DNA of 64,000 bases from Bog-756 sp963725275 (GCA_963725275.1 CAVRXS010000001.1:248001-312000), one strand, 5' to 3'; numbered from the stretch's first letter, positions 36,478 to 45,727 are shown. Translations and numbers: made by a program. Notes: generated from the sequence alone by a model not told the origin.

Positions 36478-36676
36478 CGTGTTGGGACTTCCACCGCATC
36501 TTCTCCTTCGTGTTCTTTGGACGGAACTTGAAGATTGATGCGGTGGTCGTCGCGAGTGGGGGATCTCGCGAAACTCCTGTTCGTCGTCGGGACCCACACC
36601 CCGGACTCCCCGCTTCAGCGGCTCAGAGCGAACCTCAGCGGGTCAAACCCGTACACCACGCCTGTGGACGTGAACA

Positions 36677-36940
36677 GTGGCAGGAACCGACCAGGAGCTG
36701 GCATCCGAGTTGGCTGCGTCAATGGAGCGGTGGCGCTCCTATCTCGAAGCGGGCGTGGCGCGGATGTGCTTGGCAGGGCTACTCCGGCGCGGTAGCAATC
36801 CTCGGGCGCTGGGATTGTCGATCTTCGCCGCTCTTCAAGGTGGCCTCTTGTTGACCCAGACAATGGAGTCGTTGGAACCCCTCGATGCTGCTCTGGCCGG
36901 CGCGCTCACCATGCTGAGGGCCGCCGCGCCGTCGACTTGA
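36677..36940 (+). pseudogene. TetR-family regulator, C-terminal fragment
   Basis: The 87 codons encode only the ligand-binding end of a TetR-type repressor: a helix with SMERWRSYLEAG, then RALGLSIFAALQGGLLLTQT and LDAALAGALTMLRAA, a pattern typical of the last two helices of this family. No helix-turn-helix is found upstream in any frame within 250 bases. The upstream sequence to 36478 holds nothing recognisable. It is therefore a truncated remnant, probably left by the rearrangements that brought in the transposase. Confidence 0.65.
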
Positions 36941-37062
36941 GGATTCGCGCCCGATCGGTCCATCGCGATGAGCCGGTAGGCGCCGCGAACGCCGCATATC
37001 CAGTGCGATTTGGGGACACGTTCCGTTGTCGGAGTCGGTCCACAAACTGGATAGGCGACGCC

Positions 37063-37548
37063 TCACCCTGCAAAGCCAAGTGGAGCGACTGCGAACCCGC
37101 CACCGCCGCCCATCGTGGCCAGCAGAACGCAGTTCGTCGTGCAGGGAGTCACGTCAGCGGTGTTATACGGCTTCCCGGACGCTACCGGTTCGACGATGAA
37201 CGTGCCGGATCCACTCCGGGATTCATCCGTGATGATGAACGGCTGAGCAGCGAGCTGTTCGCCGCACCCATATTTGTTTGCAGCCGAGGCGGAAGAGCAC
37301 TCGGACAAGTAGACCTTCCAGCTGATCTCGAAACCGCTCACGTGGACCTGAACCTGCTGACCGGCAGTCAGCACCGATGATGGGGTCACCGTTACCGAAG
37401 GATGGGTGAACGGCGCAATGCTCGTCGAGGTCGACCTGGCCGCGGATGGGCCGCTGCTGGGACCACAGGCGGCAGCAATCAACGAGAGCGGAACCAAGAG
37501 TGTCAACGTGACCCGACTTACTCCCAGCATTCCCGGCATTTCTAGCAT
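37063..37548 (-). CDS. Probable secreted lipoprotein with neocarzinostatin-like domain
   Basis: This 161-residue protein has a signal peptide (SRVTLTLLVPLSLIAAACG) with a lipobox-like AAAC, a Ser/Thr-rich spacer, and a beta-sandwich resembling the neocarzinostatin/IPT type: VTVTPSSVLTAGQQVQVHVSGF, then a Cys-containing strand, and FAVAPLGF at the end. Such domains are common in secreted acidimicrobial proteins of unknown role. The C-terminus ends right at the sandwich. It is divergent from the F420-type oxidoreductase gene. No operon partner is seen. Confidence 0.65.
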   Translation of the reverse strand: MLEMPGMLGVSRVTLTLLVPLSLIAAACGPSSGPSAARSTSTSIAPFTHPSVTVTPSSVLTAGQQVQVHVSGFEISWKVYLSECSSASAANKYGCGEQLAAQPFIITDESRSGSGTFIVEPVASGKPYNTADVTPCTTNCVLLATMGGGGGFAVAPLGFAG

Positions 37549-37690
37549 CGACCCTGCAAGATTGCCGCTGCGGACACGAATGGCCGCTCGCCTTCAAGGG
37601 CTGCTCGATGTGCAGCCGGTCGGGCTGGGTGTCGCTGTGGAGAAGTGATTGGACTCTAGAAGAACCGCCACTGCCGGGTAGCGTGATTCG

Positions 37691-38545
37691 GTGGATCTCG
37701 GACGAGTGGGCGTCTGGTGGAGTGGGAACTGGCGGGCCGCCGATCACGCCTCGGTGGATGTCGCCGCCGAGTTGGAAGATCTCGGCTACACGGCATTGTG
37801 GTCCTCGGGAGGGTTCCAAGCGGCACTTTCGCCACACTTCGAACGACTATTGGCCGCAACCAATCGGTTGAGGGTGGTCAGCGGAATCGTAAGCATTTGG
37901 GTCAACGACCCCGACGAGATCGCCCTGGCTGTTGCGGACCTCGATCTTCGCCATCCGGGCCGTTTCGTCCTCGGTCTCGGCGCAAGCCACGCTCCGATTG
38001 TCCAGAACTACAGCCGTCCATACAGCCACATGGTCGAGTACCTCGATGCCCTCGACGCAGCCCGGCCCTCGGTGCCGAGAGAGCGCAGGATACTCGCCGC
38101 GCTCGGAACTCGGATGCTGCGACTCGCGGCCGAGCGAGCAGCGGGTGCCCACCCGTACTTCGTCCCCGTCGAACACACGACTCGAGCCCGCGAAGTTTTG
38201 GGACCCGATGCGCTACTGGCCCCTGAGGTCACCGTGCTGCTGGAGAAGAATGCACGCGCGGCGCGAGAGGGGGCCAGGGAATTCACCACGGGCTATCTCT
38301 CCCTCCCGAACTACGCCAACAACCTCCGCTCACTCGGCTTCGGAGACGAGGACCTCGCCGGAGGAGGAAGCGACCGACTTGTCGATGCAGTTGTGGCCTG
38401 GGGTGACCCGGACAGAATCGCCAATCACATACGTCAGCACTTCGATGCTGGCGCGAACCATGTCTGCGTTCAGGTCCTCGCCCCTCACGATTCGTTCCCG
38501 TTCACGGCCTACCGCGAGCTGGCGCCAGCGCTGATGGAGCTCTGA
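37691..38545 (+). CDS. LLM-class F420-dependent oxidoreductase
   Basis: This 284-residue TIM-barrel enzyme belongs to the luciferase-like monooxygenase family, which in actinobacteria usually uses F420. Family stretches are GRVGVWWSGNW at the start, LEDLGYTALWSSGG, LRVVSGIVSIWVNDPDEIA, PGRFVLGLGASH, and the C-terminal DRIANHIRQHFDAGANHVCVQV. It resembles the probable F420-dependent enzymes of the TIGR03620 type; the substrate is unknown. The GTG start is supported by TAGCGT (37679-37684) six bases upstream, a leaderless promoter. An inverted repeat at 38641-38683 may end the transcript. Confidence 0.88.
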   Translation: MDLGRVGVWWSGNWRAADHASVDVAAELEDLGYTALWSSGGFQAALSPHFERLLAATNRLRVVSGIVSIWVNDPDEIALAVADLDLRHPGRFVLGLGASHAPIVQNYSRPYSHMVEYLDALDAARPSVPRERRILAALGTRMLRLAAERAAGAHPYFVPVEHTTRAREVLGPDALLAPEVTVLLEKNARAAREGAREFTTGYLSLPNYANNLRSLGFGDEDLAGGGSDRLVDAVVAWGDPDRIANHIRQHFDAGANHVCVQVLAPHDSFPFTAYRELAPALMEL

Positions 38546-38640
38546 TCAGGCATCCATCCCCAAGCCGGTGAACACGACCTCTGAGGCATCGGACGTGGAA
38601 TCGGCTTAGCTGTTTCTGTGCTCGCAGGGATGTTGAAGAA

Positions 38641-38683
38641 GCCGGGACCGGTCACAGTGGGGGGCACCAGGACCGGTCCCGGC
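38641..38683 (+). terminator. 13-bp perfect inverted repeat after the LLM gene
   Basis: GCCGGGACCGGTC and GACCGGTCCCGGC are perfectly complementary and separated by 17 bases. The hairpin lies 95 bases after the LLM stop codon. No T-run follows, as is common for terminators in GC-rich actinobacteria. Confidence 0.45.
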
Positions 38684-38738
38684 ACGCACTGTCGCAGCCT
38701 GCCGGGCGTGGGACCCCGCGGCGAAGCGTCAGCGCGAT

Positions 38739-39041
38739 TTACGCCGCACCTCCATCGCTGAACCACTCGGTCTTGCGGGGCCAGTGATAAAGCGGCACCA
38801 CTGGTGCGTCAGCGTTCGACGGCTGCGTCCGGTTGCCCTCCTCCAGTTGCAAATCCACGGCGGCTGAATAGAGCCCCGGCCGTAGGGACGAGCAGTCCGA
38901 GCACAACCAACGCAGGCCATGCCTCCTGGTGACTTCGTGCCATCCGCATCCGTCACAGACGCCGAGGCGCGGCCGATGCCAACTCATGCGGACACGGAAC
39001 GGTTGGTGCCGACACAGCGCCACGCCAACTGCTTTACCCAT
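38739..39041 (-). CDS. Small zinc-ribbon-like protein, 100 residues
   Basis: I do not recognise a named family. Two CxxC knuckles (GVCDGCGWHEV and WLCSDC, 18 residues apart) should bind one zinc. A basic N-terminal segment precedes them and a polar C-terminus follows. ATG 39041 is preceded at six bases by TATTGC, close to the leaderless -10 pattern; an ATG at 38987 (MSWHRPRLG) is the alternative. It sits between two secreted-protein loci with no operon partner. The rest of 38546-39383 shows only two hairpins. Confidence 0.45.
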   Translation of the reverse strand: MGKAVGVALCRHQPFRVRMSWHRPRLGVCDGCGWHEVTRRHGLRWLCSDCSSLRPGLYSAAVDLQLEEGNRTQPSNADAPVVPLYHWPRKTEWFSDGGAA

Positions 39042-39302
39042 CCCGCAGCAATACCAACCACACGGCGCGTTGCCCGACGATTACGAACATCTGTTCGGAC
39101 ACTGTGGACCCTGATGGGAGCTACTGGTGGGAGCGAGGGTGGGCACCCTGAGCCGGTGTTTCCGGGACACCGAACTACGGAACCCGATAGCAAATGAAGT
39201 GCTGCTCGCTTTCGGGTGAGTGCCTGATCCACTACTGAGTGGCCCGGCCGTCGCGGAAGCGAATCGCCACAGCGGGTAGCTCTGGGCCATCCCGGGGTAC
39301 GC

Positions 39303-39339
39303 GACGAGGACGGGACTGGAGCCCAGTCCCGTCCTCGTC
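39303..39339 (-). terminator. 17-bp perfect hairpin after the secreted Thr-rich protein
   Basis: GACGAGGACGGGACTGG and its exact complement are separated by three bases (AGC). The hairpin begins 45 bases after the stop of the secreted-protein gene at 39384. No T-run follows on either strand, so it may act in both directions. Confidence 0.65.
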
Positions 39340-39383
39340 CTGTTACGCGTCACCCGGCGGGGCATGGCCACCGGCGACGGGGG

Positions 39384-40133
39384 TTAGGCGATGTTGAGGG
39401 TGCTCTCCTTCGGGTCGATGGTGGCCGTCTTGATGGTGATCGTCGAGCCGGCCGTTTCTCCCTGGAGGAGGTTGTAGGTGAAGCCCGGCTTGGTGGCGCC
39501 GGCCTGGACCTTGTCGTTGGTGCCGGTGATCGCCCCGATGCAGACGATGGCGGTGGTGGCAGCACCACTGTAGGTCCCGGCAGTGGTGATATTGCCCTTG
39601 AGCTCGAACCCGGCCTCCGTACCGTAGGTCGCCGACTTCGGGCAGACATGCGTCGCGACGCAGCCCGTGGTGGTGCACGTCTTCGACGTGTACGTATGGG
39701 CGTTGACCGTGAAGGTGATGGTCTTGACGCTCGTTCCGATGGCGCTCGTGCCACCGGACTGGTAGCTCTTGAAGGAGCCGTAGCCGTATTCGGTGGGGTG
39801 CCCCGTACATGCTGGGACCTGGGTGGTCTCACCGGAAGCGCTGCACTTGGTGTTGGTGGACTTGATGCTCAGTGCAGGTCCGGTGCCGGAGCAGGCGGTC
39901 GAGCCGGCCGTGTACGTCTGCTTGCTCACCGCTGTCGTGGAGGTCGTCGCGGTCGTGGCATACCCGTTGTGGGTGAGCCCGGACGTGCCAGCGAAGGTGA
40001 TCACGCCGGTGTCATGGCAGTTGATCGTGGGTCCCGCTGCGGCAGCGGGCCCTGCGGTCGCGACGAGAGTCACGGCCCCGGCGCTCACAGGCATCGCGAT
40101 CGCCGCAGCGACCAGTAGCAGTTTGCGGATCAT
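39384..40133 (-). CDS. Secreted Thr/Ser-rich protein
   Basis: This 249-residue exported protein has a signal peptide (MIRKLLLVAAAIAMPVSAG, cleavage near GPAAAAG). The mature part is Thr-, Ser- and Gly-rich, with six or more Cys, and looks like a beta-sandwich surface protein. It begins with a segment around INCHDTGVITFAG and ends with ITIKTATIDPKESTLNIA. The ATG at 40133 has AAGGAG nine to ten bases upstream. I know similar exported proteins in Acidimicrobiia but no function. A strong hairpin follows the gene. The 470 bases upstream (40134-40605) hold no gene I can support. Confidence 0.75.
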   Translation of the reverse strand: MIRKLLLVAAAIAMPVSAGAVTLVATAGPAAAAGPTINCHDTGVITFAGTSGLTHNGYATTATTSTTAVSKQTYTAGSTACSGTGPALSIKSTNTKCSASGETTQVPACTGHPTEYGYGSFKSYQSGGTSAIGTSVKTITFTVNAHTYTSKTCTTTGCVATHVCPKSATYGTEAGFELKGNITTAGTYSGAATTAIVCIGAITGTNDKVQAGATKPGFTYNLLQGETAGSTITIKTATIDPKESTLNIA

Positions 40134-40605
40134 CCTGGTTCTCCTTCCTCCCCGCGTCGTTCGCGGGTTGAACTGTTCATTGGTACCCACCTGACTCCGT
40201 ATGAAACGGACGGATCGGTGGATCGCAGATGTAACGGAACTGACCGGTCGATCGTTGTTTCCAGACGACAACGCCCGAAAGGCTCTGAACTGCCTGTCAT
40301 GCGCTGTGACGTATCTCGCATCGGTCGGGGTGAGTCCAACCGGCCGGGTTGTCCGGCCCCTCTCGTCCGTCTGGGTATCTTGTCGTCGGCAGGTTCAGTG
40401 GGCCCACTGTCGCGCAACCGTTCCGGCACCCATGATCCAATGAGGTGTTGCGACGCGTGACGGGGTACGTCACCGGTGCTCGGAGTCAGGCCGCAACGGG
40501 TTCGGGCGCGACCCCCACTCGACCGGGGTGGGGCGGATAATGGAGCTAGGGAAGCTGCGTGGAGTGGCGCCATGAACGGCAGGCAGGACCCCTCCGGAGG
40601 GAATC

Positions 40606-41526
40606 GTGCAAGGACGACAACCGGGAAATCAGAGCGACCCCAAACTCAGCCCCCAGGCGTTGGCGGCCATTGCCGAGGCCGCACGTCGGTCCCGCGTGGC
40701 AGGGGTGGGCCCGGAGCCACGCAGGACCCGGGCGGAAGTGCCACGCACGTACGGGAGCGTCGATGCGTCTGCCACCGCACCCTCTCCACCGGCGACACAA
40801 ATGGCGCCGGCCACCAACCCCGGCTTCACCGATGCTCCCGCGGGAGCCCGCCGACGCCGCGCCCGACCATCGGGCTCGAGTGAACGTCGTTTGCGGGTGG
40901 CAATCGGCATCGCTGCCAGCCTCCTGGTCGTAATGCTCGCAGCTCTGCTCGGTACGGCGAACAATGGTGACCGACAGCCTGACGGTCAGGCGACAGCGAC
41001 CACGGGATACCCCGGGCCTGCGAGCGGTGCGGTGGGCAAGACCTCCGGGCACGGCGGGGTGTCGCCCGCGGCCACCTCGACGACACTGACGAATCCCAGT
41101 GGATCTGACGGTCAGGCGACAGCCACAACGGAGTTCCCGGGACCTGGAACCACCACGCTGCCGGGCGGCTCGAGCGCTAGTGGCTCCGGAAATGCCGGAG
41201 TGTCGTCCACCCCTACCTCGACTGCGCTGGCGAAGCCCGGCCCGCCCGCCCTCACGGCCCTGGCGCCGACAAGTGGTCAGGCCGGTCAAATGGTAACGGT
41301 GACCGGGTCCAACTTCCTGAGCCCCTCAGGCCGGATCAGTGCAGAGATAGGGGGTCAGGTGGCGCCCGTCGTCTGTCCAGATCAGACGACCTGTACCGTT
41401 GTCATCCCTCCTGACCAAGAGTCCACCTCCGCCGCCTCGGTAGCGATCATCACCGATTCGGGGACATCGAATACCCTGACCTTCACCTACGGGCCCCTCG
41501 GTGGTTCGGCGCGGCATCGACGGTGA
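40606..41526 (+). CDS. Single-pass membrane protein with extracellular IPT/TIG domain
   Basis: This 306-residue protein has a cytoplasmic, disordered N-terminus with SPQALAAIAEAARRSR, a basic stretch (RRRRARPSG), one membrane helix (about 97-117, VAIGIAASLLVVMLAALLG), a Thr/Gly/Pro-rich extracellular stalk with two copies of DGQATATT, and a C-terminal IPT/TIG immunoglobulin-like domain (PTSGQAGQMVTVTGSNFLSP). IPT/TIG domains serve as surface-binding modules. The GTG at 40606 is preceded by GGAGGGAA. No operon partner is seen; 41527-42044 downstream holds no gene I can support. Confidence 0.75.
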   Translation: MQGRQPGNQSDPKLSPQALAAIAEAARRSRVAGVGPEPRRTRAEVPRTYGSVDASATAPSPPATQMAPATNPGFTDAPAGARRRRARPSGSSERRLRVAIGIAASLLVVMLAALLGTANNGDRQPDGQATATTGYPGPASGAVGKTSGHGGVSPAATSTTLTNPSGSDGQATATTEFPGPGTTTLPGGSSASGSGNAGVSSTPTSTALAKPGPPALTALAPTSGQAGQMVTVTGSNFLSPSGRISAEIGGQVAPVVCPDQTTCTVVIPPDQESTSAASVAIITDSGTSNTLTFTYGPLGGSARHRR

Positions 41527-42044
41527 GGAGACTCGTGTTGGGCCCGAAAAGCACCGATCCCAGCTACGTATCCACACGTCCGCATCGTGTGTGCCGGTCA
41601 GTGGCACCCTGCCTGCCACTTCGACCCAATGATCTGGGACCCTCGGGCTGCCAGGTAAAGGTCCAGGTCATGGCGGCGGACCGAGGCCCCAAATCCGGGG
41701 TTTACTCCCGGGAAGCAGTGGGTACTCGTTAGTCGTCAGGACGTTGAGCGGGGTTCCGCCGCCCCAAGTTCCGAACTGACGCGTTGCGCCAATCCTCTTT
41801 CCGCCGAGGGGATCGGCGCGCCAGGACTGCCATCAACACGAGATGGGTGGGGGGGAGGCGACAGGCGCCGCTGGTCCGGTCGATCCGGGATGCCGGCACC
41901 AAGGCTCTGCTCGCTCGCCGGGGCCGACTCCGTCGCGGTACCAGTGCTGCGATACCCGTTGCGAGCGCGCGCCAGGAGACAGTCGGCCCTGGTCCGTGGC
42001 TTCGTGGTCAACCGGATCGTTGTACGGCGAGTGGACCACATACG

Positions 42045-42788
42045 TCAGCCGGCAGTTCGCCCTCCGTCGACACTGAACACTGCGCCGGTCACATGACGTG
42101 CATTGTCGGAGAGAAGGTGGACGGCTAACGCTGCGACCTCTTCGGGAGGAACCAACTCGTCGAGGGGGACGCTCCGCAGCCCGCTCTCGATGTGGCCGGG
42201 AATACGCCGGACCATGGGGGTATCGGTGAGGCCGGGTGCAACGACGTTCACTCTGATCCGTTTCGGCGCAAGCTCGAGGGCGAGAGCCCTCGCCGCGGCG
42301 TGCAGGCCCGCCTTCGCGGCAACGTAGGCGAGTCTTCCCTCTCTGGGGCGAATGCCCATCGATGATCCGTTCACGAGGAGCGACCCACCATTGGTCACGT
42401 GGGCCAACGATGCCACGAGCGTCGAGACCGCGCCGGTAAGATCGACGTTCAGGACCTCATGCCACAGGTCCCAGTCGAGCTGCTCGACAGGCACCGGCGG
42501 TGGGAGAATGGCGGCGTTCGCGAACACCCCGTGAAGCGGGCCCAACTCCGCGACGAGAGAGTCGATCGAGGCCGTCAGGGCGTCTCGATCAGCGACATCG
42601 GCGACACGCGCTTCGATTCTGCCCCCGTCTGCCTGTACTGCAGCAACCGTCGAGTCAAGCCCTTCAGCGTCCACGTCGATAGCGGCGATGACGGCTCCCT
42701 CCGCTGCGAGGAGCAATGCCGTCGCTCGACCGATGCCGCTGCCGACGCCTGTGATCAACACCACTCGGTCCTCGAGACGGAGGTCCAT
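42045..42788 (-). CDS. Short-chain dehydrogenase/reductase
   Basis: This 247-residue classical SDR has the cofactor motif GVGSGIGRA near residue 15, an Asp at the end of the second strand (AAIDVDAEG) favouring NAD, ANAAI in place of NNAG, Ser in LVNGSSMGI, and YVAAK with catalytic Tyr and Lys. The C-terminus carries the usual TGAVFSVDGG. The substrate is unknown. The ATG at 42788 has TAGCGT (42796-42801) seven bases upstream, so it is probably leaderless and has its own promoter, 79 bases after the Ddn-like gene on the same strand. Confidence 0.92.
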   Translation of the reverse strand: MDLRLEDRVVLITGVGSGIGRATALLLAAEGAVIAAIDVDAEGLDSTVAAVQADGGRIEARVADVADRDALTASIDSLVAELGPLHGVFANAAILPPPVPVEQLDWDLWHEVLNVDLTGAVSTLVASLAHVTNGGSLLVNGSSMGIRPREGRLAYVAAKAGLHAAARALALELAPKRIRVNVVAPGLTDTPMVRRIPGHIESGLRSVPLDELVPPEEVAALAVHLLSDNARHVTGAVFSVDGGRTAG

Positions 42789-42867
42789 GGGTGTCACGCT
42801 ACTCAGGCCTGTCTGGGACATTGGGGACAGCGCACCGCAGACGGTCTGGCGCTGTCGAATGCTTCCG

Positions 42868-43284
42868 TCAGTCCTGGGGGATGAGTTCGACCACCGGTAT
42901 CGTCCGATTCGTCTTCTGCTCATACTCGGCGAACCCCGGGTATCGGCGAGCCTGTTCGGCGTAGATCCGATCTCGATCGTTCCCCGTCACCGGTACGGCG
43001 GCTGCGTCGTATGTCTCGGTTCCCACCTCAGCGGTGACGCCGGGATGGGCGACAAGGTTCCAGTACCAATCCGGGTTCGTGTCAGCGCCCGCTTTGGACG
43101 CAAAGACATAACGGTGCCCGTCAAGGTCCAGGTACATCATCGGGTTCACTCGTCCCAGGTCGGTCTTCGCCCCCGTGGTGTGAAGCAGCAAGACCGGGGC
43201 GCCGGCGAATGGTCCACCGACGTTCCCCCCGTTCGCCCGAAACTCCTCGATGATCTTGTGGTTCCAGTCCTGGACATCGCTCAT
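42868..43284 (-). CDS. Ddn-like F420H2-dependent reductase (nitroreductase family)
   Basis: This 138-residue split-barrel protein belongs to the deazaflavin-dependent nitroreductase family (Ddn/F420H2-dependent quinone reductase). Visible are FRANGGNVGGPFAGAPVLLL, TTGAKTDLGRVNPM, the Ala-Ser-Lys stretch VFASKAGAD and PDWYWNLVAHP. Such enzymes reduce quinones or other acceptors with F420H2. The ATG at 43284 follows a strong ribosome site (AAGGAGG). Together with the LLM enzyme at 37.7 kb it implies that the organism makes F420. Confidence 0.93.
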   Translation of the reverse strand: MSDVQDWNHKIIEEFRANGGNVGGPFAGAPVLLLHTTGAKTDLGRVNPMMYLDLDGHRYVFASKAGADTNPDWYWNLVAHPGVTAEVGTETYDAAAVPVTGNDRDRIYAEQARRYPGFAEYEQKTNRTIPVVELIPQD

Positions 43285-43543
43285 TTTGCCGACCTCCTTC
43301 TCTGACTCAGCACCCTAGCGGGACCTGTAGTGGATAGAACACGTTGGCGGCTCGGCTCATCGCCGCCGCCAACCCGTCGTGATCGGGCCAGCTCGCTCTG
43401 GTCAGCAATCCACAGGACCAGTCACATTGTGTTCGGTCACTGCTGCAGCCAGTACCCGAGCGGAAGCGCCTGCGGTCTCAACCGGCGCTACTTTCACCGC
43501 GTGGGCCATCGCCGTCGCCCTATCTCCCCTGAGGCAGTAGAAC

Positions 43544-44695
43544 GTGTCGGTGAGCTTGCGGCCGGTTGCCTTCGTCTTTGTGGTCTTTGGTCTGTTCTGG
43601 GGCGCCTGGGCGGTGGCCGCAATCGACATCGAGCGCTCGCTCGGATTGTCAGTGGGGGAATTCGGGCTCCTCCTCTCGATCAGTTTGATCGGCAGCGCGG
43701 CAGCCAACGTGGTCGGGGGTGGGCTCTGTGAGCGGTTCGGGACGGCGAGGGTCATCAGCCTCGCGCTCGGGACCTGGACCGCCTTCTTGGTGCTCGGCGC
43801 GGTCAGCCGACCCCCGGACCTGCTGGGGCTCGCCATCGTGCTGGTGGTGGTCAATGCCGGTCTCATCGATGTGACCATCAACGTGGCATCGATGACCGCA
43901 CTGGCAGATCGGCCGGGCCGATTGGTCGCATTCCACGCCCGGTTCAACATGGGAGCCGCAGCAGGTGCAGCCGTCTGCGGTGGACTGCTGGCGTTGCACA
44001 TCTCGTGGCGGTGGATCTGGGTGGTGGTCGCTGCAGCGGCTGGCGTCCTCGCGGTCATCTGCGGTCGGTCGCACATCCCGGGTTCCCAGCGGGGCGAACA
44101 GGTCCCCTGGCACAGGGCTCTTTCCCTCCTGCGCCACGAGCGGCTGCTCGTCGTTGCGGGGATCTTCGCTCTGTCTGCCATGGTCGAGGGCGGGATCGAC
44201 CTGTGGGGAGTGCTCTTCCTTCGATCGAACCTCGGTGCCGGCGTGTTGCTCGGGGCAGGTGGCGCCGTGCTCGGCTACACCGTGGCGGCCGCAGCTCGCA
44301 TAACACTGGGACCAGGCATCGGTCGGCGGGGACCGCCGCGGGGCGTGGCAATGGGCGCTGGCGTCGCTGCCGTCGGGACGGTGCTGTTGGCAACGGCTCG
44401 GGTCCCCCTCATGGGGGCCGTCGGGCTCGTACTGGCGGCGGGCGGCATCTCGATGTGCTGGCCCCTGCTCGTGGCCGCCGCTGGCAAGGACCGCCCCCAT
44501 GGTGCTGCCGCTGTGGGGGCGGTCACCGCTGGGGGCTATGTGGGGCTTGTGGCAGGACCGGCCCTCGTCGGGGGTGTGGCCAGCGCCGTCGGCCTTCGCG
44601 GAGCTCTCGGCCTTCTCGCGGCTGCAGCCGCCATCGTCGCCATCGTTCCCGCGGTCCGACCGAACCTGCTGATCGGCAGAGCTACCGTTGCGTAG
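43544..44695 (+). CDS. Major facilitator superfamily transporter
   Basis: This 383-residue integral membrane protein has about twelve helices. The MFS loop between helices 2 and 3 reads GGGLCERFGTARV, and a second copy of the half-repeat begins near HERLLVVAGIFALSAMVEGG. It resembles the short MFS proteins annotated as FucP/YbjJ-like. The substrate is unknown. The GTG at 43544 is preceded by TAGAAC at six bases, near the leaderless pattern. It converges with the NmrA-like gene 78 bases away. Confidence 0.88.
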   Translation: MSVSLRPVAFVFVVFGLFWGAWAVAAIDIERSLGLSVGEFGLLLSISLIGSAAANVVGGGLCERFGTARVISLALGTWTAFLVLGAVSRPPDLLGLAIVLVVVNAGLIDVTINVASMTALADRPGRLVAFHARFNMGAAAGAAVCGGLLALHISWRWIWVVVAAAAGVLAVICGRSHIPGSQRGEQVPWHRALSLLRHERLLVVAGIFALSAMVEGGIDLWGVLFLRSNLGAGVLLGAGGAVLGYTVAAAARITLGPGIGRRGPPRGVAMGAGVAAVGTVLLATARVPLMGAVGLVLAAGGISMCWPLLVAAAGKDRPHGAAAVGAVTAGGYVGLVAGPALVGGVASAVGLRGALGLLAAAAAIVAIVPAVRPNLLIGRATVA

Positions 44696-44773
44696 AACCC
44701 GTTGCGCTACAGGGGACGGAGCCCTTGGTGATTCACAGCGAAATCGCTTCGCTCCTGGCCGAGCGGTCGAGCT

Positions 44774-45727
44774 TCAAGAAAAGTGGCGCTTGATCTCGTG
44801 TGCATAGGTGAGACCCAGCGTGTCTCCAGATCCGGACACCCACTCCGAGATTGAGGTCGTGCCCGTTGACGGACCTTCGGAGTCTGCCAGTCCGTCCGCC
44901 ATCGCCCAGTACTCCTCCCGAGTGAGCAGGACGTCGTGGAGCATCGCCCCCAACATGCGTGAGAGCACCGGGACTGCTGCGCCCGGCACGTGGACGATGG
45001 CGGAGCGACTGCCGACCGCCTGGCGGATCAGCATCACCAGTTCCTGGAACGTCGGGCGCTCAGGACCGACTGCGTCGGTGACGCTGTCGTGACGTTCGCT
45101 TCCCTTCTCGAGGCACAGTTGGGCGAGGTCGTCGATGTGGATCGCCCTGATCCGATAGTCGCCGCGACCCCCGACCCCGAAGATGGGCAGGTGCCGCAAC
45201 AGCCACGCGATGTTGTTGATCAATACCCCATCGCCGCCGAACAGGATGGCGGGACGAACGACGGCAAAGGACAGCTCGGATTCCGCAAGGGCGCGCTCGA
45301 CAAGCGCCTTCCCTCGGAAGTAGGGGTAGGGGGACTCGATGCTGGGGTTGGTGATACTGACATGGACGATCCGTTGCACCCCGGCACGCCTGGCTGCCTG
45401 GAAGAGACTGCGCGAGTTGGTCACTGCACGGTCGTGGTCGATCTGTTTGTGGGCAAACCGAACCCAGTAGGTGTTGTACAGGGTCGTTGCTCCCCGTAGC
45501 GACTCGACCAGGCCCAGTTGGTCGTCGAAGTCGAGCGGGCGCACCTCGATGGGTCCACCTCCCGTCGAGCGGTTCGGGTGTCCGGTGATCGTTCGAACCT
45601 GGCGGCCACTCTCCGTCAAGAACCGCGCAATGGCTCTCCCCGAGTAGCTGAAGGCCCCGGTTACGACGTCGAGACCCGTGTCTCCGGCAGAGCGATCCCT
45701 TTCGGCGGTCGGAAGTATCGTCGTCAT
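44774..45727 (-). CDS. NmrA/extended SDR-type NAD(P)-binding protein
   Basis: This 317-residue atypical SDR begins with a Rossmann strand LDVVTGAFSYSGRAIARFL, in which the usual TGxxGxxG is TGAFSYSG, then LYNTYWVRF, RIVHVSITNPS, YFRGKALVERALAES and RAIHIDDLAQLC. This pattern is that of NAD(P)H-binding complex-I-subunit-like or NmrA proteins. The active-site YxxxK is reduced to YFRGK, so it may still be an enzyme. Its ATG overlaps the stop of the TetR gene (ATGA), so the repressor and this gene form one operon under the operator at 46390-46425. Confidence 0.85.
   Translation of the reverse strand: MTTILPTAERDRSAGDTGLDVVTGAFSYSGRAIARFLTESGRQVRTITGHPNRSTGGGPIEVRPLDFDDQLGLVESLRGATTLYNTYWVRFAHKQIDHDRAVTNSRSLFQAARRAGVQRIVHVSITNPSIESPYPYFRGKALVERALAESELSFAVVRPAILFGGDGVLINNIAWLLRHLPIFGVGGRGDYRIRAIHIDDLAQLCLEKGSERHDSVTDAVGPERPTFQELVMLIRQAVGSRSAIVHVPGAAVPVLSRMLGAMLHDVLLTREEYWAMADGLADSEGPSTGTTSISEWVSGSGDTLGLTYAHEIKRHFS

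Larger units (their letters stand above)
31000..37000. other. Decayed accessory segment next to rnpB
   Basis: Within six kilobases lie a nucleotidyltransferase fragment, an SDR without its cofactor motif, a transposase with four or more frame changes and a TetR C-terminus, against two or three genes that look intact. Codon use is less GC-biased than in the flanking core genes. This marks a former mobile region beginning right after the stable RNA gene rnpB. No integrase or clear attachment repeat was found. Confidence 0.6.

Noticed and set aside
40134..40605. Possible genes between the Thr-rich secreted protein and the TIG protein
   Set aside because: Only low-complexity frames are present; this is probably the divergent promoter region of the two genes, with a weak GATAAT near 40538.
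41527..42044. Possible genes between the TIG protein and the SDR
   Set aside because: Frames here are Arg/Pro/Ser-rich, lack starts with a ribosome site or TANNNT element and resemble no family; I see no feature in these 518 bases.
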